Origin: an uncultured Oscillospiraceae bacterium
GTDB lineage: Bacteria; Bacillota; Clostridia; Oscillospirales; Ruminococcaceae
Direction: 5' to 3'
Assembly: GCA_934446565.1 (NCBI GenBank)
Contig: CAKSEO010000019.1
Location: forward strand, 1-47,592
DNA: 47,592 nucleotides
Shown: positions 32,424 through 42,300 of the stretch, piece by piece
How the letters are laid out: each line of letters opens with the position of its first letter
Position numbering within the stretch: the first letter of the stretch is position 1
Program-made: the position numbers and the translations under genes
Notes under the pieces: generated by a model
What the model was told of the DNA's origin: nothing
The model's database searches: none
Seen by the model: the letters and a program-made list of their open reading frames with translations, nothing else

Positions 32424-35408
32424 ATGAGCAGAAAAGCGAAGATCATTGCGGCTTCGCTCTGTGCGGCACAGGTCATCACAATGATCCCGGTGAGCGCAGC
32501 GGCGGCAGAATCGCAGATCAGCACCACGACCATTGCGGTCGGAGAAAATCACAGCCTTGTTATCAAGAACGATATGTCTCTGTGGGCGGCAGGCGACAAC
32601 AGTAAGGGTCAGCTCGGACTTGGAACGGATAAATCAAGTTCCAACGGCGAGAAGGTCATGGACAATGTTGTTTATGTTGACGCAAACGAGGATGTAAGTT
32701 TCGCGATAGATAAGAATGGATCTCTTTATGGTTGGGGCGATAACTCCAGGGGGCAGATCACAAACTCTGTTTCCGCCGCAGTTATCAGCAAGCCGACCAA
32801 GATAATGGATAAGGTCAAGCAGGTCAGCACAGGCGATGGACATACCGTTGCACTTCTTGAGGATGGCACAGCAGTCGGCTGGGGCAGAAATGAATACGGC
32901 GAGCTCGGATTCGCGACAAACACACTGAAGAACTCCGTAACAGAGCTCATGAAGGACGCCGTTGACGTTACCGCCGGCGACGGATTCACACTTGTAGTAT
33001 CCAAGGACGGCGCGGTTTACGGCTGCGGAAACAACGAGGAAGGTCAGCTCGGCACCGGAGATTACCGGGATTATACCTTACTTACAGTGGTAATTGAGAA
33101 TGGCGCTCTTGACGCTGAAGCGGGAGACGACCACTCTGTTGTACTTATGGATGACGGTACTGTAAAGACGGCTGGCTCCAATGAATATGGTCAGCTTGGC
33201 ACTGACAGCTATACCGGAAGCAGCAGCTTTGTATCAGCTTCTGGAATAAAGAACGCGGACGCAGTTTTCGCCGGCGGTAATTCTTCCGGTGCAGTTGCTG
33301 GCGGCGTGCTTTATACATGGGGCAGCAATGAATCCGGTCAGCTTCATAACGGCAATTCTGAGGACCTTTATATTCCCGAAAAGGTCACTAACGGCGTAGT
33401 TTCGATCGCTCTTGGACATCATCACTCTCTTATGCTCAAGAACAATGGTTATGTTTCCAGTGTTGGCGCGGGTGTATCGGGTGAACTGTTCGGATCTGTA
33501 AGTTCTATCACAGCCACACCTGTGTATGTTATGGGCAATGTTTCCGCTTTCTCTGCAGGTAAGGACCATGCGGCGGCAATAGATACAAAGGGCGTGCTTT
33601 ACACTTGGGGCAACAACGACAAGGGTCAGCTCGGCCTTGGAGATTACAATGTCAGAAGCACTCCCACAAAGGTAAAGCTTGACGCTGACGCCGAGAAGGT
33701 ATGGTGCGGAAATAAGGTGACGATCGTACAGACCGTCAATGACAAGGTATATGTGTTTGGCGACAACAGCAATTATCTGCTCGGCAAAAAGACCAGAACA
33801 GATATAATTAATTCGCCTGTTGAAAATGAATATCTCTCTGGCAGCGATATTGATAAGATAGAACTCCAGGAGGATTTTGCCATCGCTCTTATTGTCGGAC
33901 AGGTAATGGGATGGGGCATCAACTCCGCCGGCAGACTTTCTACCTGCGGAAGCGTTGTAAAGTATCCGGAGCTGCTTTCTGACAAGCTCCCTACCGTTTG
34001 CGACATCGCGGCAGGCGACAATCACTGCGTTGCCATCACAAGCGGCGGCGAGCTGTACGGCTGGGGCAGCAACAGTGCAAAGCAGCTTGGCGGCGATACC
34101 TCCAGCAGAATAGTTGATATTCCGGAGCTCATCGACGTTAAGGATTCAAAGGATAATCCTATAAGCATAGCTGGCATTGCGGCTGACGGAAGCCATACCA
34201 TTGCGGTCACATATGATGATACGGTATATGCATGGGGCGATAATACCTATGGTCAGCTGGGCGATGATTCTTCCAGACTCAGATCTCCGTCCAAGGTTTA
34301 TGTTGACACTAAGTCCGTTCTTTCCTCTGATAAATTCACTGCTGTACTGACTGATTCCGGCGATATATGCCTTAGCGGCAACAATGCGTCCGGTCAGCTC
34401 GGCGATGGTTCCACAAAGACCAGAAAGACGTTTGCAAGGGTAACAAAGGGCAACGTTACATCTGCAAGCCTTGGTGGCGATTTTGCAGGTTATGTCTCCT
34501 ACGACAGCAGACTTTACTGCTGGGGTGACAATACATACGGTCAGTGCGGAAACGGCAAGGGCGGTCTGAAATCCACTCCTGAGACCGTTATCAAGGATGG
34601 TCTTTGCAAGAAGATGATCCAGGCTGACAGCATAACTCTTGATAAGACTGAGATCGGTCTCAAGCCAAATGCCACCGCAAAGCTCACTGCAACAGTATCT
34701 CCTGCTAACGCATCTGATAAGGACGTTACATGGAGCAGCTCCGATACTACAGTAGCAACTGTGACTAATACGGGTTCTGTAAAGGCGGTCAAGAACGGCA
34801 CGGCGGTCATCACCGCAAAGACTGGCAACGGACTTGCTGCACAGTGCACAGTTACTGTTTCTACGCCAATATCCAGTTTCTCTGTAAAGCCGGCAAAGAC
34901 CAAGACCATTGATGTTGACAGCACATTTACCATCACTGCAAAGATATATCCGGCGGCGGCAACCGACAGGACTCTCCTGTATTCCTCCTCTGACGAGGAT
35001 GTTGCGGTCGTTGACGAGAACGGTACTGTTACAGCGGTTTCCGCAGGCTCTGCAAAGATCACTGTTACCGCTAAGTCCAATCCCGCAAAGACCCGTACTG
35101 TAACCGTTAAGGTTCGTCCGTCCAAGCCTGTCATCACCTATAGGAAGTCAACAACAGACGGCATAGTGCTCGAGTGGGATCTTTCAGATTACGCCGAGGG
35201 ATATGAAGTATTCCGTCGCAATTCCGCAAAGGGCAAGGGCAAGTCTCTGACTGATATAGTTTCCGACGATCCTGATGACATGACATTTACTGACAGCGCA
35301 ACAGTCAAGGGCAAGACGTATTACTACTATATCAAGTCCTATGTCACTATCAACGGTAAGAAGCTGTATTCCAACGCTTCTAAGATATACAAGATCAAGG
35401 CTAAGTAA
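32424..35408 (+). CDS. Secreted RCC1-repeat protein with Big2 and fibronectin-like domains
   Basis: A 994-residue exported protein. A signal peptide (residues 1-~29, ending SAAAA) is followed by 14 RCC1-type repeats (up to ~residue 735) of the form LYGWGDNSxGQLG; 14 equals two seven-bladed propellers. Several repeats are degenerate (VSSVGAGVSGELFG, VYVFGDNSNYLLG). Then come two Big2 immunoglobulin-like domains (from ITLDKTEIGLKPN and from FSVKPAKTKTIDV, each with a WSSSD/YSSSD core) and a C-terminal fibronectin-like domain (YEVFRRN, YYYYIKSY). No LPXTG, dockerin or transmembrane end is seen. It probably binds surfaces, polymers or proteins outside the cell. The ATG at 32424 has GGAGGGAG. Confidence 0.9.
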   Translation: MSRKAKIIAASLCAAQVITMIPVSAAAAESQISTTTIAVGENHSLVIKNDMSLWAAGDNSKGQLGLGTDKSSSNGEKVMDNVVYVDANEDVSFAIDKNGSLYGWGDNSRGQITNSVSAAVISKPTKIMDKVKQVSTGDGHTVALLEDGTAVGWGRNEYGELGFATNTLKNSVTELMKDAVDVTAGDGFTLVVSKDGAVYGCGNNEEGQLGTGDYRDYTLLTVVIENGALDAEAGDDHSVVLMDDGTVKTAGSNEYGQLGTDSYTGSSSFVSASGIKNADAVFAGGNSSGAVAGGVLYTWGSNESGQLHNGNSEDLYIPEKVTNGVVSIALGHHHSLMLKNNGYVSSVGAGVSGELFGSVSSITATPVYVMGNVSAFSAGKDHAAAIDTKGVLYTWGNNDKGQLGLGDYNVRSTPTKVKLDADAEKVWCGNKVTIVQTVNDKVYVFGDNSNYLLGKKTRTDIINSPVENEYLSGSDIDKIELQEDFAIALIVGQVMGWGINSAGRLSTCGSVVKYPELLSDKLPTVCDIAAGDNHCVAITSGGELYGWGSNSAKQLGGDTSSRIVDIPELIDVKDSKDNPISIAGIAADGSHTIAVTYDDTVYAWGDNTYGQLGDDSSRLRSPSKVYVDTKSVLSSDKFTAVLTDSGDICLSGNNASGQLGDGSTKTRKTFARVTKGNVTSASLGGDFAGYVSYDSRLYCWGDNTYGQCGNGKGGLKSTPETVIKDGLCKKMIQADSITLDKTEIGLKPNATAKLTATVSPANASDKDVTWSSSDTTVATVTNTGSVKAVKNGTAVITAKTGNGLAAQCTVTVSTPISSFSVKPAKTKTIDVDSTFTITAKIYPAAATDRTLLYSSSDEDVAVVDENGTVTAVSAGSAKITVTAKSNPAKTRTVTVKVRPSKPVITYRKSTTDGIVLEWDLSDYAEGYEVFRRNSAKGKGKSLTDIVSDDPDDMTFTDSATVKGKTYYYYIKSYVTINGKKLYSNASKIYKIKAK

Positions 35409-35504
35409 CTAAGAAAACGCTGAATATACAGCATACCAAACGGAGAGCGCGTTTTCCGGCGCATGAATTATTACCATGATAACCTCTCTCCCCCCAATAT
35501 AAAT

Positions 35505-35536
35505 GGAAAAGGCAGGACTTCGGTCCTGCTTTTTCT
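35505..35536. terminator. Bidirectional terminator with UUCG loop
   Basis: GCAGGAC (35512-35518) and GTCCTGC (35523-35529) enclose TTCG, with T residues on one side and A residues on the other. It serves the RCC1 gene and the converging permease gene. A second stem GAAAACGC/GCGTTTTC (35412-35455) lies closer to the RCC1 stop codon. Confidence 0.9.
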
Positions 35537-35550
35537 TATCTTTAATAATA

Positions 35551-36729
35551 TTACATCCTCAGCGCTTCCACCGGGTCGAGGGAGGCTGCTTTGTACGCCG
35601 GATAAGCACCGAACAGAGCCCCGACGATTCCCGAGGCGAGTGCGGCTATACCTATCATCGCCGGGTTGACCTGGAACGGCACCTCTACGATAATGCATCC
35701 GACTCCGGATATCAGCAGTCCTGCGGCAGTTCCGGCGGCGCTGCCCAGTATCGTCAGCAATATGCTTTCCGCAAGGAATTCCCGGCAGATGTCGAGACTG
35801 GTCGCGCCAATGGAACGCTTTATGCCAATTTCCCTGGTGCGCTCTGTGACGCTCATCAGCATTGTGGTCATTATTGAAATCCCGGATACTGCCAGGGATA
35901 TCCCGGCTACCAGAGAAAGCGCAGTCGTCACGATACTTAATATATCGTCAAGCTGTGCCTTCTGTGAAAGCAGATTGTTGACGATGTATCCATCGGTGGT
36001 GTTATTTGCTCGGTCGAGAGCGGCGCTTACCGCCTCCACTACCGGGATATCGGTATCCATGTCAGAGAGCTTCACGGCGAGCTTGTCGTAGGTCGAGCGA
36101 CCGGTCAGCTGCTGCATGGTGCTTATCGGGATATACATAAATCCCGGCATAATGTTGGACAGCATTCCCTGAAGGCTGGACAGCCCGGAGCTTGCTACGC
36201 CGATTATCTCGAATTCGTGGTACTTACCGCCCAGAAATATATTCAGTTTCTTGCCGACGATGTTGCTTCTGCCGTAGGAGCGCTGCGCAAACTGTTCGTC
36301 GATAACGCATACTTTCAGATTGGCGGCGGAGTCGCTGTTGTTTATCAGCCTGCCGTGCTGTGCTTCGAGGGATATCAGCCGGTCTGCGGATCTATCAACT
36401 CCCCAGACGTAGCAGTCCAGCCGTCTGCCTATCATCTTTGCTTCGGTCATTGACGCCATTAGCGGCATGACATCGTTTACGCCATCCACCCGGCGGACGA
36501 GGGAAACATCATCATCGGTGAGGGTCACGGAAACGCTCTTGTTCGCCGCCTGCACGAGCAGAGTATCAACGCCCATCGTTACCAGCGTTGAACTTACCTC
36601 CTGGGTGCCTATAGTGCCAACAGTAGACACCATCACCACGGAAAATACGCCGACCGCTATCCCTGCCATCGTCAGCAGGGAGCGTGTGCGGCTGCGGAAA
36701 ATGCTTGTCAGTGTGGAAAGCAGGCTCAT
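35551..36729 (-). CDS. MacB/FtsX-type ABC permease
   Basis: A 392-residue permease: an N-terminal helix (LLTMAGIAVGVFSVVMVSTVG), an extracellular MacB-like core (~residues 45-265) and three C-terminal helices with the FtsX motif TERTREIGIKRSIGAT and the ending PAYKAASLDPVEALRM. It has no ATPase domain of its own. It overlaps the preceding adaptor gene by four bases (ATGA), so the two form one unit like MacA-MacB without the ATPase. No ATPase gene is adjacent; the nearest is at 25496. Confidence 0.93.
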   Translation of the reverse strand: MSLLSTLTSIFRSRTRSLLTMAGIAVGVFSVVMVSTVGTIGTQEVSSTLVTMGVDTLLVQAANKSVSVTLTDDDVSLVRRVDGVNDVMPLMASMTEAKMIGRRLDCYVWGVDRSADRLISLEAQHGRLINNSDSAANLKVCVIDEQFAQRSYGRSNIVGKKLNIFLGGKYHEFEIIGVASSGLSSLQGMLSNIMPGFMYIPISTMQQLTGRSTYDKLAVKLSDMDTDIPVVEAVSAALDRANNTTDGYIVNNLLSQKAQLDDILSIVTTALSLVAGISLAVSGISIMTTMLMSVTERTREIGIKRSIGATSLDICREFLAESILLTILGSAAGTAAGLLISGVGCIIVEVPFQVNPAMIGIAALASGIVGALFGAYPAYKAASLDPVEALRM

Positions 36730-37667
36730 TGTTCTATCCTCACATATGGGCTGAGAGAAATATCTTCGGGATCAAGAAATACTTTGTCAGAGAGCGTAGC
36801 GCCCTTTATTATCTCGGTGCCGTCGGCGAATTCCGCGCCGGTGAATATCTTGTGCTTGACGGCAGCGCCGTTTTCAAGCAGGTAGACGTATTCTCCCTCC
36901 TCGTCCTGACCGATGGCGTTGTATGGCAGTACGCATATTTTCCGCGGGTCAGAGAGCTGAAAACGCACATCGGCTGTAAGTCCGGAACGCAGACGCGGAT
37001 CGGTATCATCTGGGGTTATCAGTACGTCCACGACAGTTTCAAGGACTGCTCCGCTGTACTGGCTGCGGGCGGAGCCTGCAATTTTAGAAACAGTTCCGGT
37101 GAACAGATCGTCGGGGTAGGCGGAGAGCGTGAACTCCACCGGCTGACCTGTTTCTATTCGTGCGATGTTCAGTTCGCTTACAGCGGTGGTCAGTACCAGG
37201 GAATCAGTCCCCGCGATGGTAGCGATGCTGGTTCCGGATTCTACGGCGGCGCCTGCGCCGGCAGTTGAGATGACTGTACCTGCGCGGTCAGCGGTCACTT
37301 CATCCGGGATAAGCGACATAGCGGTAGACAGACTGGCGGTAGCGGCGGCAAGCTGAGATACCTTGCCGAGGCTGCTGATGAACGTTTCGGACGCTTTGCG
37401 GTCTACCCGGGCTATCACATCTCCGACTTCGACATGATCTCCCTCCTCTACTGTAAATTCGCTAAGGACCAGCGGCAGGGCGGATGTGACGTCACCTTGC
37501 CCGATGTAGCACAGTGAGCCGCTTGTGTTTACGGTCTCGCTGTAATACACCTCGGTCGGGGATATGGATACAGCGGCGGGTACGCTTGCTTCGACGGCTG
37601 CGGGGAGGTATGACACTCCCGCGGTGAGAACAGCGCAGGCTATTGCGAGGGCGATATATTTCTTCAT
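36726..37667 (-). CDS. Periplasmic-adaptor-like (HlyD/MacA) export protein
   Basis: A 313-residue protein with an N-terminal signal/anchor helix (MKKYIALAIACAVLTAGVSYL), a lipoyl-like half (LSEFTVEEGDHVEVGDVIARVD), a short hairpin region and the second lipoyl half (ADRAGTVISTAGAGAAVESG), then a beta-barrel (LNIARIETGQPVEFTLSAYP). This is the membrane fusion/adaptor class that works with MacB-type permeases, here outside the single membrane. I chose the ATG at 37667, with AAAGG 11 bases upstream; the ATG at 37676 is too close to it. Confidence 0.88.
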   Translation of the reverse strand: MKKYIALAIACAVLTAGVSYLPAAVEASVPAAVSISPTEVYYSETVNTSGSLCYIGQGDVTSALPLVLSEFTVEEGDHVEVGDVIARVDRKASETFISSLGKVSQLAAATASLSTAMSLIPDEVTADRAGTVISTAGAGAAVESGTSIATIAGTDSLVLTTAVSELNIARIETGQPVEFTLSAYPDDLFTGTVSKIAGSARSQYSGAVLETVVDVLITPDDTDPRLRSGLTADVRFQLSDPRKICVLPYNAIGQDEEGEYVYLLENGAAVKHKIFTGAEFADGTEIIKGATLSDKVFLDPEDISLSPYVRIEQ

Positions 37668-37749
37668 GGGGTTCATTCCTTTCAATAAATTCAACAGCAA
37701 TATTGTGGGAATTTATTGCGGAAATATTCCGGGCAATTCAGCAAATTTA

Positions 37750-37782
37750 AGATAAAATAACCCCCTTGTTTTCACAAGGGGG
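37750..37782 (-). terminator. Terminator of the 395-residue protein gene
   Basis: On the plus strand CCCCCTTGT (37761-37769) and ACAAGGGGG (37774-37782) form a 9-bp stem with a four-base loop; the minus-strand continuation is T-rich (TTATTTTA). Confidence 0.88.
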
Positions 37783-37810
37783 CGGTCGTATTTAATTGTG
37801 GATATTACCC

Positions 37811-38998
37811 TTAGTCTTCGCTGATATCATCAAGGGAATCGCGCATCTCGTCAAATGCGTCTGTCATTCCTTCTACTGCGGTGGTTATTTCATCGACCAT
37901 GCTTTCTATTCTGTCGCTGAATTGTTCCACGATATTGCTGCAAATTTCTTCAACATCAACATCGTTGGGATCCTTAATTCCTTTCAGGGCTTCGCTCACC
38001 GCTTGACTTATTTCAAAACTCAGAGTGGCAGAAACGCCCGCCATGCTGTTCACCTTATCGGTGATCTCTCCGATCGTGTTTGTCGTGGTTCCGACCAGAG
38101 CGTCAGCCTGTGCCCGTATGTCCCTGATGCCAAAGTTACCAACAGGCTGCTGGACACTGCCCGCCGTAGCGTTATTGTGGCCGTATTTTCTGCGCAGCTC
38201 CCTGGTAGAGTACCATGTATTAGTGGGCCAGCCGTCTGCGAATACGATGTTGTGCCGCTGCGGACGTTCGCTTTCGAATTCATCGACGCTGTCCGGCAGG
38301 TCTGCGTATGCTTCGGCAGGCTTCGCTGAAAGTATCGTCATGTACGCTCTCATAGCCACAAACCGGAGCTGGGTGTATTCGTTGTCGCCGGTGATGAACG
38401 GTATCTCATACAGTTCCCATCCGTTGAACTTTTTGAGCGGCTTTATGAAATTTCTGTTGAGGTTGTAGGTGTAGCAGTTATCACAGTCGTTGTTGTAAAC
38501 TACTACGAACCGGCATACCTCGTCGTTTTTGTCGTTTTCGCCGCCGTTGAGCCAGAACGTTAACGTATGCGTGGTATTCTTCGGCAGAATCAGGGTTTTT
38601 GAGACGATCTCCGTCCAGTTGTAGCCCCAGTCGCCGATGGTGTAGGCTTCGGCAAGCTTACCGTCCGGTCCCTGCATGAAGCTGCGGTTTCCAACGTTGG
38701 ACTTCTGGCAGTCCTTGTTGAAAGACCAATCCCTTGCATTAAAAAGGAGTCTGTTTACGCGCTGTTCGTTCTTGTTCTCGTTAAGGGTATTTATATTATC
38801 CATCTTGATGTCCTCCGTATTTGTTACATCGGACACGTCTATCAGACGAATGGTATTGTCGTTCACGAAACGTGCCCGACCTTTTTTGACCAGTCCCGCC
38901 GCCCTTCTGGGGTAGGTAAGACCGATGTTTTCGCCGTCCTGTGACTGCACAGCAACGGTCTGGTTAGTGTTGCCTGAATCGGCTCCGTTTTTTGTCAT
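37811..38998 (-). CDS. Unrecognised 395-residue protein with a conserved short N-terminal motif
   Basis: No signal peptide or membrane helix. The N-terminus has GLTYPRRAAGLVKKGRARFV followed by NDNTIRL, which resembles a short segment that I recall at the start of many clostridial proteins of unknown role. The middle (~80-260) is rich in aromatic residues and looks like a beta-sandwich (LPKNTTHTLTFWLNGGEND, FVVVYNNDCDNC), perhaps a carbohydrate- or ligand-binding module. The last ~100 residues are acidic helices with regular hydrophobic spacing. The ATG at 38998 has GGAGGGG upstream; a TTG at 39016 overlaps that site and is rejected. It has its own promoter and terminator. Function unknown. 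Confidence 0.75.
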   Translation of the reverse strand: MTKNGADSGNTNQTVAVQSQDGENIGLTYPRRAAGLVKKGRARFVNDNTIRLIDVSDVTNTEDIKMDNINTLNENKNEQRVNRLLFNARDWSFNKDCQKSNVGNRSFMQGPDGKLAEAYTIGDWGYNWTEIVSKTLILPKNTTHTLTFWLNGGENDKNDEVCRFVVVYNNDCDNCYTYNLNRNFIKPLKKFNGWELYEIPFITGDNEYTQLRFVAMRAYMTILSAKPAEAYADLPDSVDEFESERPQRHNIVFADGWPTNTWYSTRELRRKYGHNNATAGSVQQPVGNFGIRDIRAQADALVGTTTNTIGEITDKVNSMAGVSATLSFEISQAVSEALKGIKDPNDVDVEEICSNIVEQFSDRIESMVDEITTAVEGMTDAFDEMRDSLDDISED

Positions 38999-39079
38999 GG
39001 GTGTCGTCCCCTCCAACTGTGATTTTTAAGGGTTTACTCCCTGCCTGCCTTTTTGTTATGTGTGCAGTTCACCATATTG

Positions 39080-39109
39080 ATTATAACATATAAATACTGC
39101 TAATGTCAA
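39080..39109 (-). promoter_or_regulatory. Strong promoter of the 395-residue protein gene
   Basis: On the minus strand TTGACA (39104-39109), an 18-base spacer and TATAAT (39080-39085): both hexamers are perfect consensus, so the gene is likely well expressed. Confidence 0.88.
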
Positions 39110-39267
39110 TACACGGATAATAGAAAAATTCTCTCTGCATTTGTGCAGAGGGAACAATGTGAGAATATCAGCGCGGAAGATTTAAAAGTTGAGAAGTTGA
39201 AAAAATCAAAAAAGCAGCAATCAAAAAGCAGAGAATGTTGAAATTTCACGCGATCAAATGTAAATGT

Positions 39268-39300
39268 AAACAAAAGAGCCGCACCAGACGGCACGGCTCT
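39268..39300 (-). terminator. purL terminator
   Basis: AGAGCCG (39275-39281) pairs with CGGCTCT (39294-39300), with a minus-strand TTTTGTTTA after the stem. Confidence 0.85.
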
Positions 39301-39319
39301 ATAATGTATGGTTTCAGAA

Positions 39320-42300
39320 TTATGCGAAATAATCTACGCCGCCCTTGAACAGGAGCTGCTCCTTATTGCCGGAAACGTTCTTTGCAACGTTGTCGGTGAG
39401 ACGCTCGGTGTGACCCATCTTACCGAGGACTCTGCCGTCCGGGGAGATGATACCCTCGATAGCGTACATGGAACTGTTCGGGTTGAATGCAACGTCCATA
39501 GTGGGGTTGCCGTTGAGGTCAACGTACTGTGTAGCCACCTGACCGTTCGCGATAAGCTGCTTTATAACAGCCTCGGGAGCCACGAAACGACCCTCGCCGT
39601 GGGATATCGGGATATTGTGGATATCGCCGACGTTGCAGCAGCTGAGCCACGGTGACTTGTTGGTGCAGATCCTTGTCAGGGTGAGCTGCGACTGGTGGCG
39701 TCCGATGGTGTTGTAGGTCAGCGTGGGGCTTTCAGCGGACAGCGGAACTATCTTTCCGAACGGAACAAGACCCAGCTTGATGAGCGCCTGGAAGCCGTTG
39801 CAGATACCGATCATCAGACCGTCACGGCTGTACAGCATGGATTCAACAGCGTCCTTTATCTTCGGGTTGCGGAAGAACGCGTTGATGAACTTTGCGGAGC
39901 CTTCCGGCTCGTCGCCGCCGGAGAAGCCGCCGGGGATAGCTATGATCTGGGAGTTTTCGATGTGCTTTGTGAACTCGTTTACGCTGTCCTCCATATCCTG
40001 CGCGGAGAGGTTGCGGATAACGAAAATCTCGGAGTCGCCGCCATAGCGGTTAAACGCGTTAGCCATGTCGTACTCACAGTTGGTGCCGGGGAATACCGGG
40101 ATAAGCACGCGGGGCTTAGCGACCTTAATGGAGCTGTGCTTCAGCTCGCAGCCGCCAGTGTATGCTATCTTCTCGGGAGCGGGCTTTTCGGGGAGCTGTG
40201 CCTTGAATATAGGCTCAAGAACTCCGTCCCACTTCTTCTCGAGGGAAGCAACATCAAGCTTCACATCGCCGGAGGTGATGGTGTAGTCAGCCACGGTCTC
40301 GCCGATGGTCTTTACGCCGTCGGTGTCACCTGTGAGCTCCAGAATGAACGCGCCGTAAACCGGTGTGAACAGCTCCTCATCGGTGAGCTTATCCAGCTTT
40401 GCGCCTATCTGGTTGCCAAGGGACATCTTGAAGATACCCTCTGCAACGCCGCCGTGTGCAATGCTCCATACGGATACAGCCTTCTTGTCCTTGATGAGCT
40501 TTTCAACGGTGCGGAATACTTCCTTAACGCTGTCGAATACCGGCAGACCGTTTTCGTCGTACTTAGGAGCAATGTAGCCTATCTTGTGACCGGCTGCCTT
40601 GAACTCAGCCGAGATAACATCGGGAGCCTTAGCGGTGGAAACTGCAAATGAAACCAGCGTCGGGGGAACGTCGATATGCTCGAATGTGCCGCTCATGCTG
40701 TCCTTGCCGCCGATAGCGCCGCAGCCCATCTCGAGCTGTGCGCGGTAAGCGCCGAGCAGCGCTGCGAAAGGCTTGCCCCATCTTTCGGGCTTGCCCTGGG
40801 TGCGCTCGAAGTACTCCTGGAACGTCAGCCAGCAGTGTTCGTAGGTGCCGCCTGCTGCGACTACCTTAGCGATACTCTCTACGACTGCGCAGACAGCGCC
40901 GTGATACGGTGACTGGGTGGAAACCGCCGGATCAAAGCCCCATGCCATAATAGAGGTGGTATCGGTCTTTGCGTTCAGGACAGGGAGCTTGGCAGCCATA
41001 GCCTGTACAGGGGTCTGCTGGGTCTTTCCGGAGAACGGCATGAGAACTGTCGCGCCGCCGATGGTGCTGTCGAAACGCTGTACAAGACCTCTCTGCGAGC
41101 AGATGTTGAGGTCGGTGACCATGCCCTCCCAGTCGGCGGAGGTGTTCTTTCTGCCGGTGGAGTAGGAAACCTTTACGTCGGGAACTGCAACATCGGTATG
41201 CTTTTCAGCGCCGTTGGAGTTAAGAAATTCGCGGGAGATGTCTACGATGGTCTTTCCGTTCCAGTTCATGCGGAGTCTCGGCTCGGACTTTACAACTGCG
41301 ACAGGAGTGGACTCAAGGTTCTCCTTGGAAGCGAGCGCACGGAATTTGTCAGCGTCCTCGGGAGCAACCACGACTGCCATTCTCTCCTGGGATTCGGAGA
41401 TTGCAAGCTCGGTGCCGTCCAGACCGTCGTATTTCTTCGGAACTGCGTTCAGGTCTATCTCCAGACCGTCTGCAAGTTCGCCGATGGCAACGGAAACGCC
41501 GCCTGCGCCGAAGTCGTTGCAGCGCTTGATGAGCTTGGTAGCCTCGGGATTTCTGAACAGGCGCTGGAGCTTTCTCTCCTCGGGAGCGTTACCTTTCTGT
41601 ACCTCTGCGCCGCAGGTGTCGAGGGACTGCACGCTGTGAGCCTTGGAGGAGCCGGTAGCGCCGCCGCAGCCGTCACGTCCGGTCCTGCCGCCGAGCAGGA
41701 TAATGATATCGCCGGGAGCCGGGCGCTCTCTGCGTACATTCTCAGCGGGAGCTGCGCCGATAACTGCGCCTATCTCCATGCGCTTTGCCATGTAGCCGGG
41801 GTGGTATATCTCGGCTACGTGACCAGTTGCAAGTCCTATCTGGTTGCCGTAGCTGGAGTAGCCTGCGGCAGCAGTAGTGGTTATCTTTCTGGGAGGGAGC
41901 TTGCCCTTGATGGTCTTTTCAACCGGGAGCAGCGGGTCGGAAGCGCCAGTGACGCGCATTGCCTGGTATACATAGGAACGTCCGGACAGCGGGTCGCGGA
42001 TAGCGCCGCCAAGGCATGTCGCAGCGCCACCGAAAGGCTCGATCTCGGTCGGGTGGTTGTGGGTTTCGTTCTTGAACATGAGGAGCCAGTCCTCGTCCTT
42101 GCCGTCAACGTCGACCTTTATGCGGACGGAGCATGCGTTTATCTCCTCGCTTTCGTCAAGGTCCTTCAGAATGCCGTCTTTCTTGAGCTTTTTCGCGGCG
42201 AGGGTAGCGATGTCCATCAGGCACAGCGGCTTGTTGTCCCTGCCGAGCTCGTGGCGGTCTGCCTTGTATTCAGCGTATGTATCTGCGATGTAGGAGGGCT

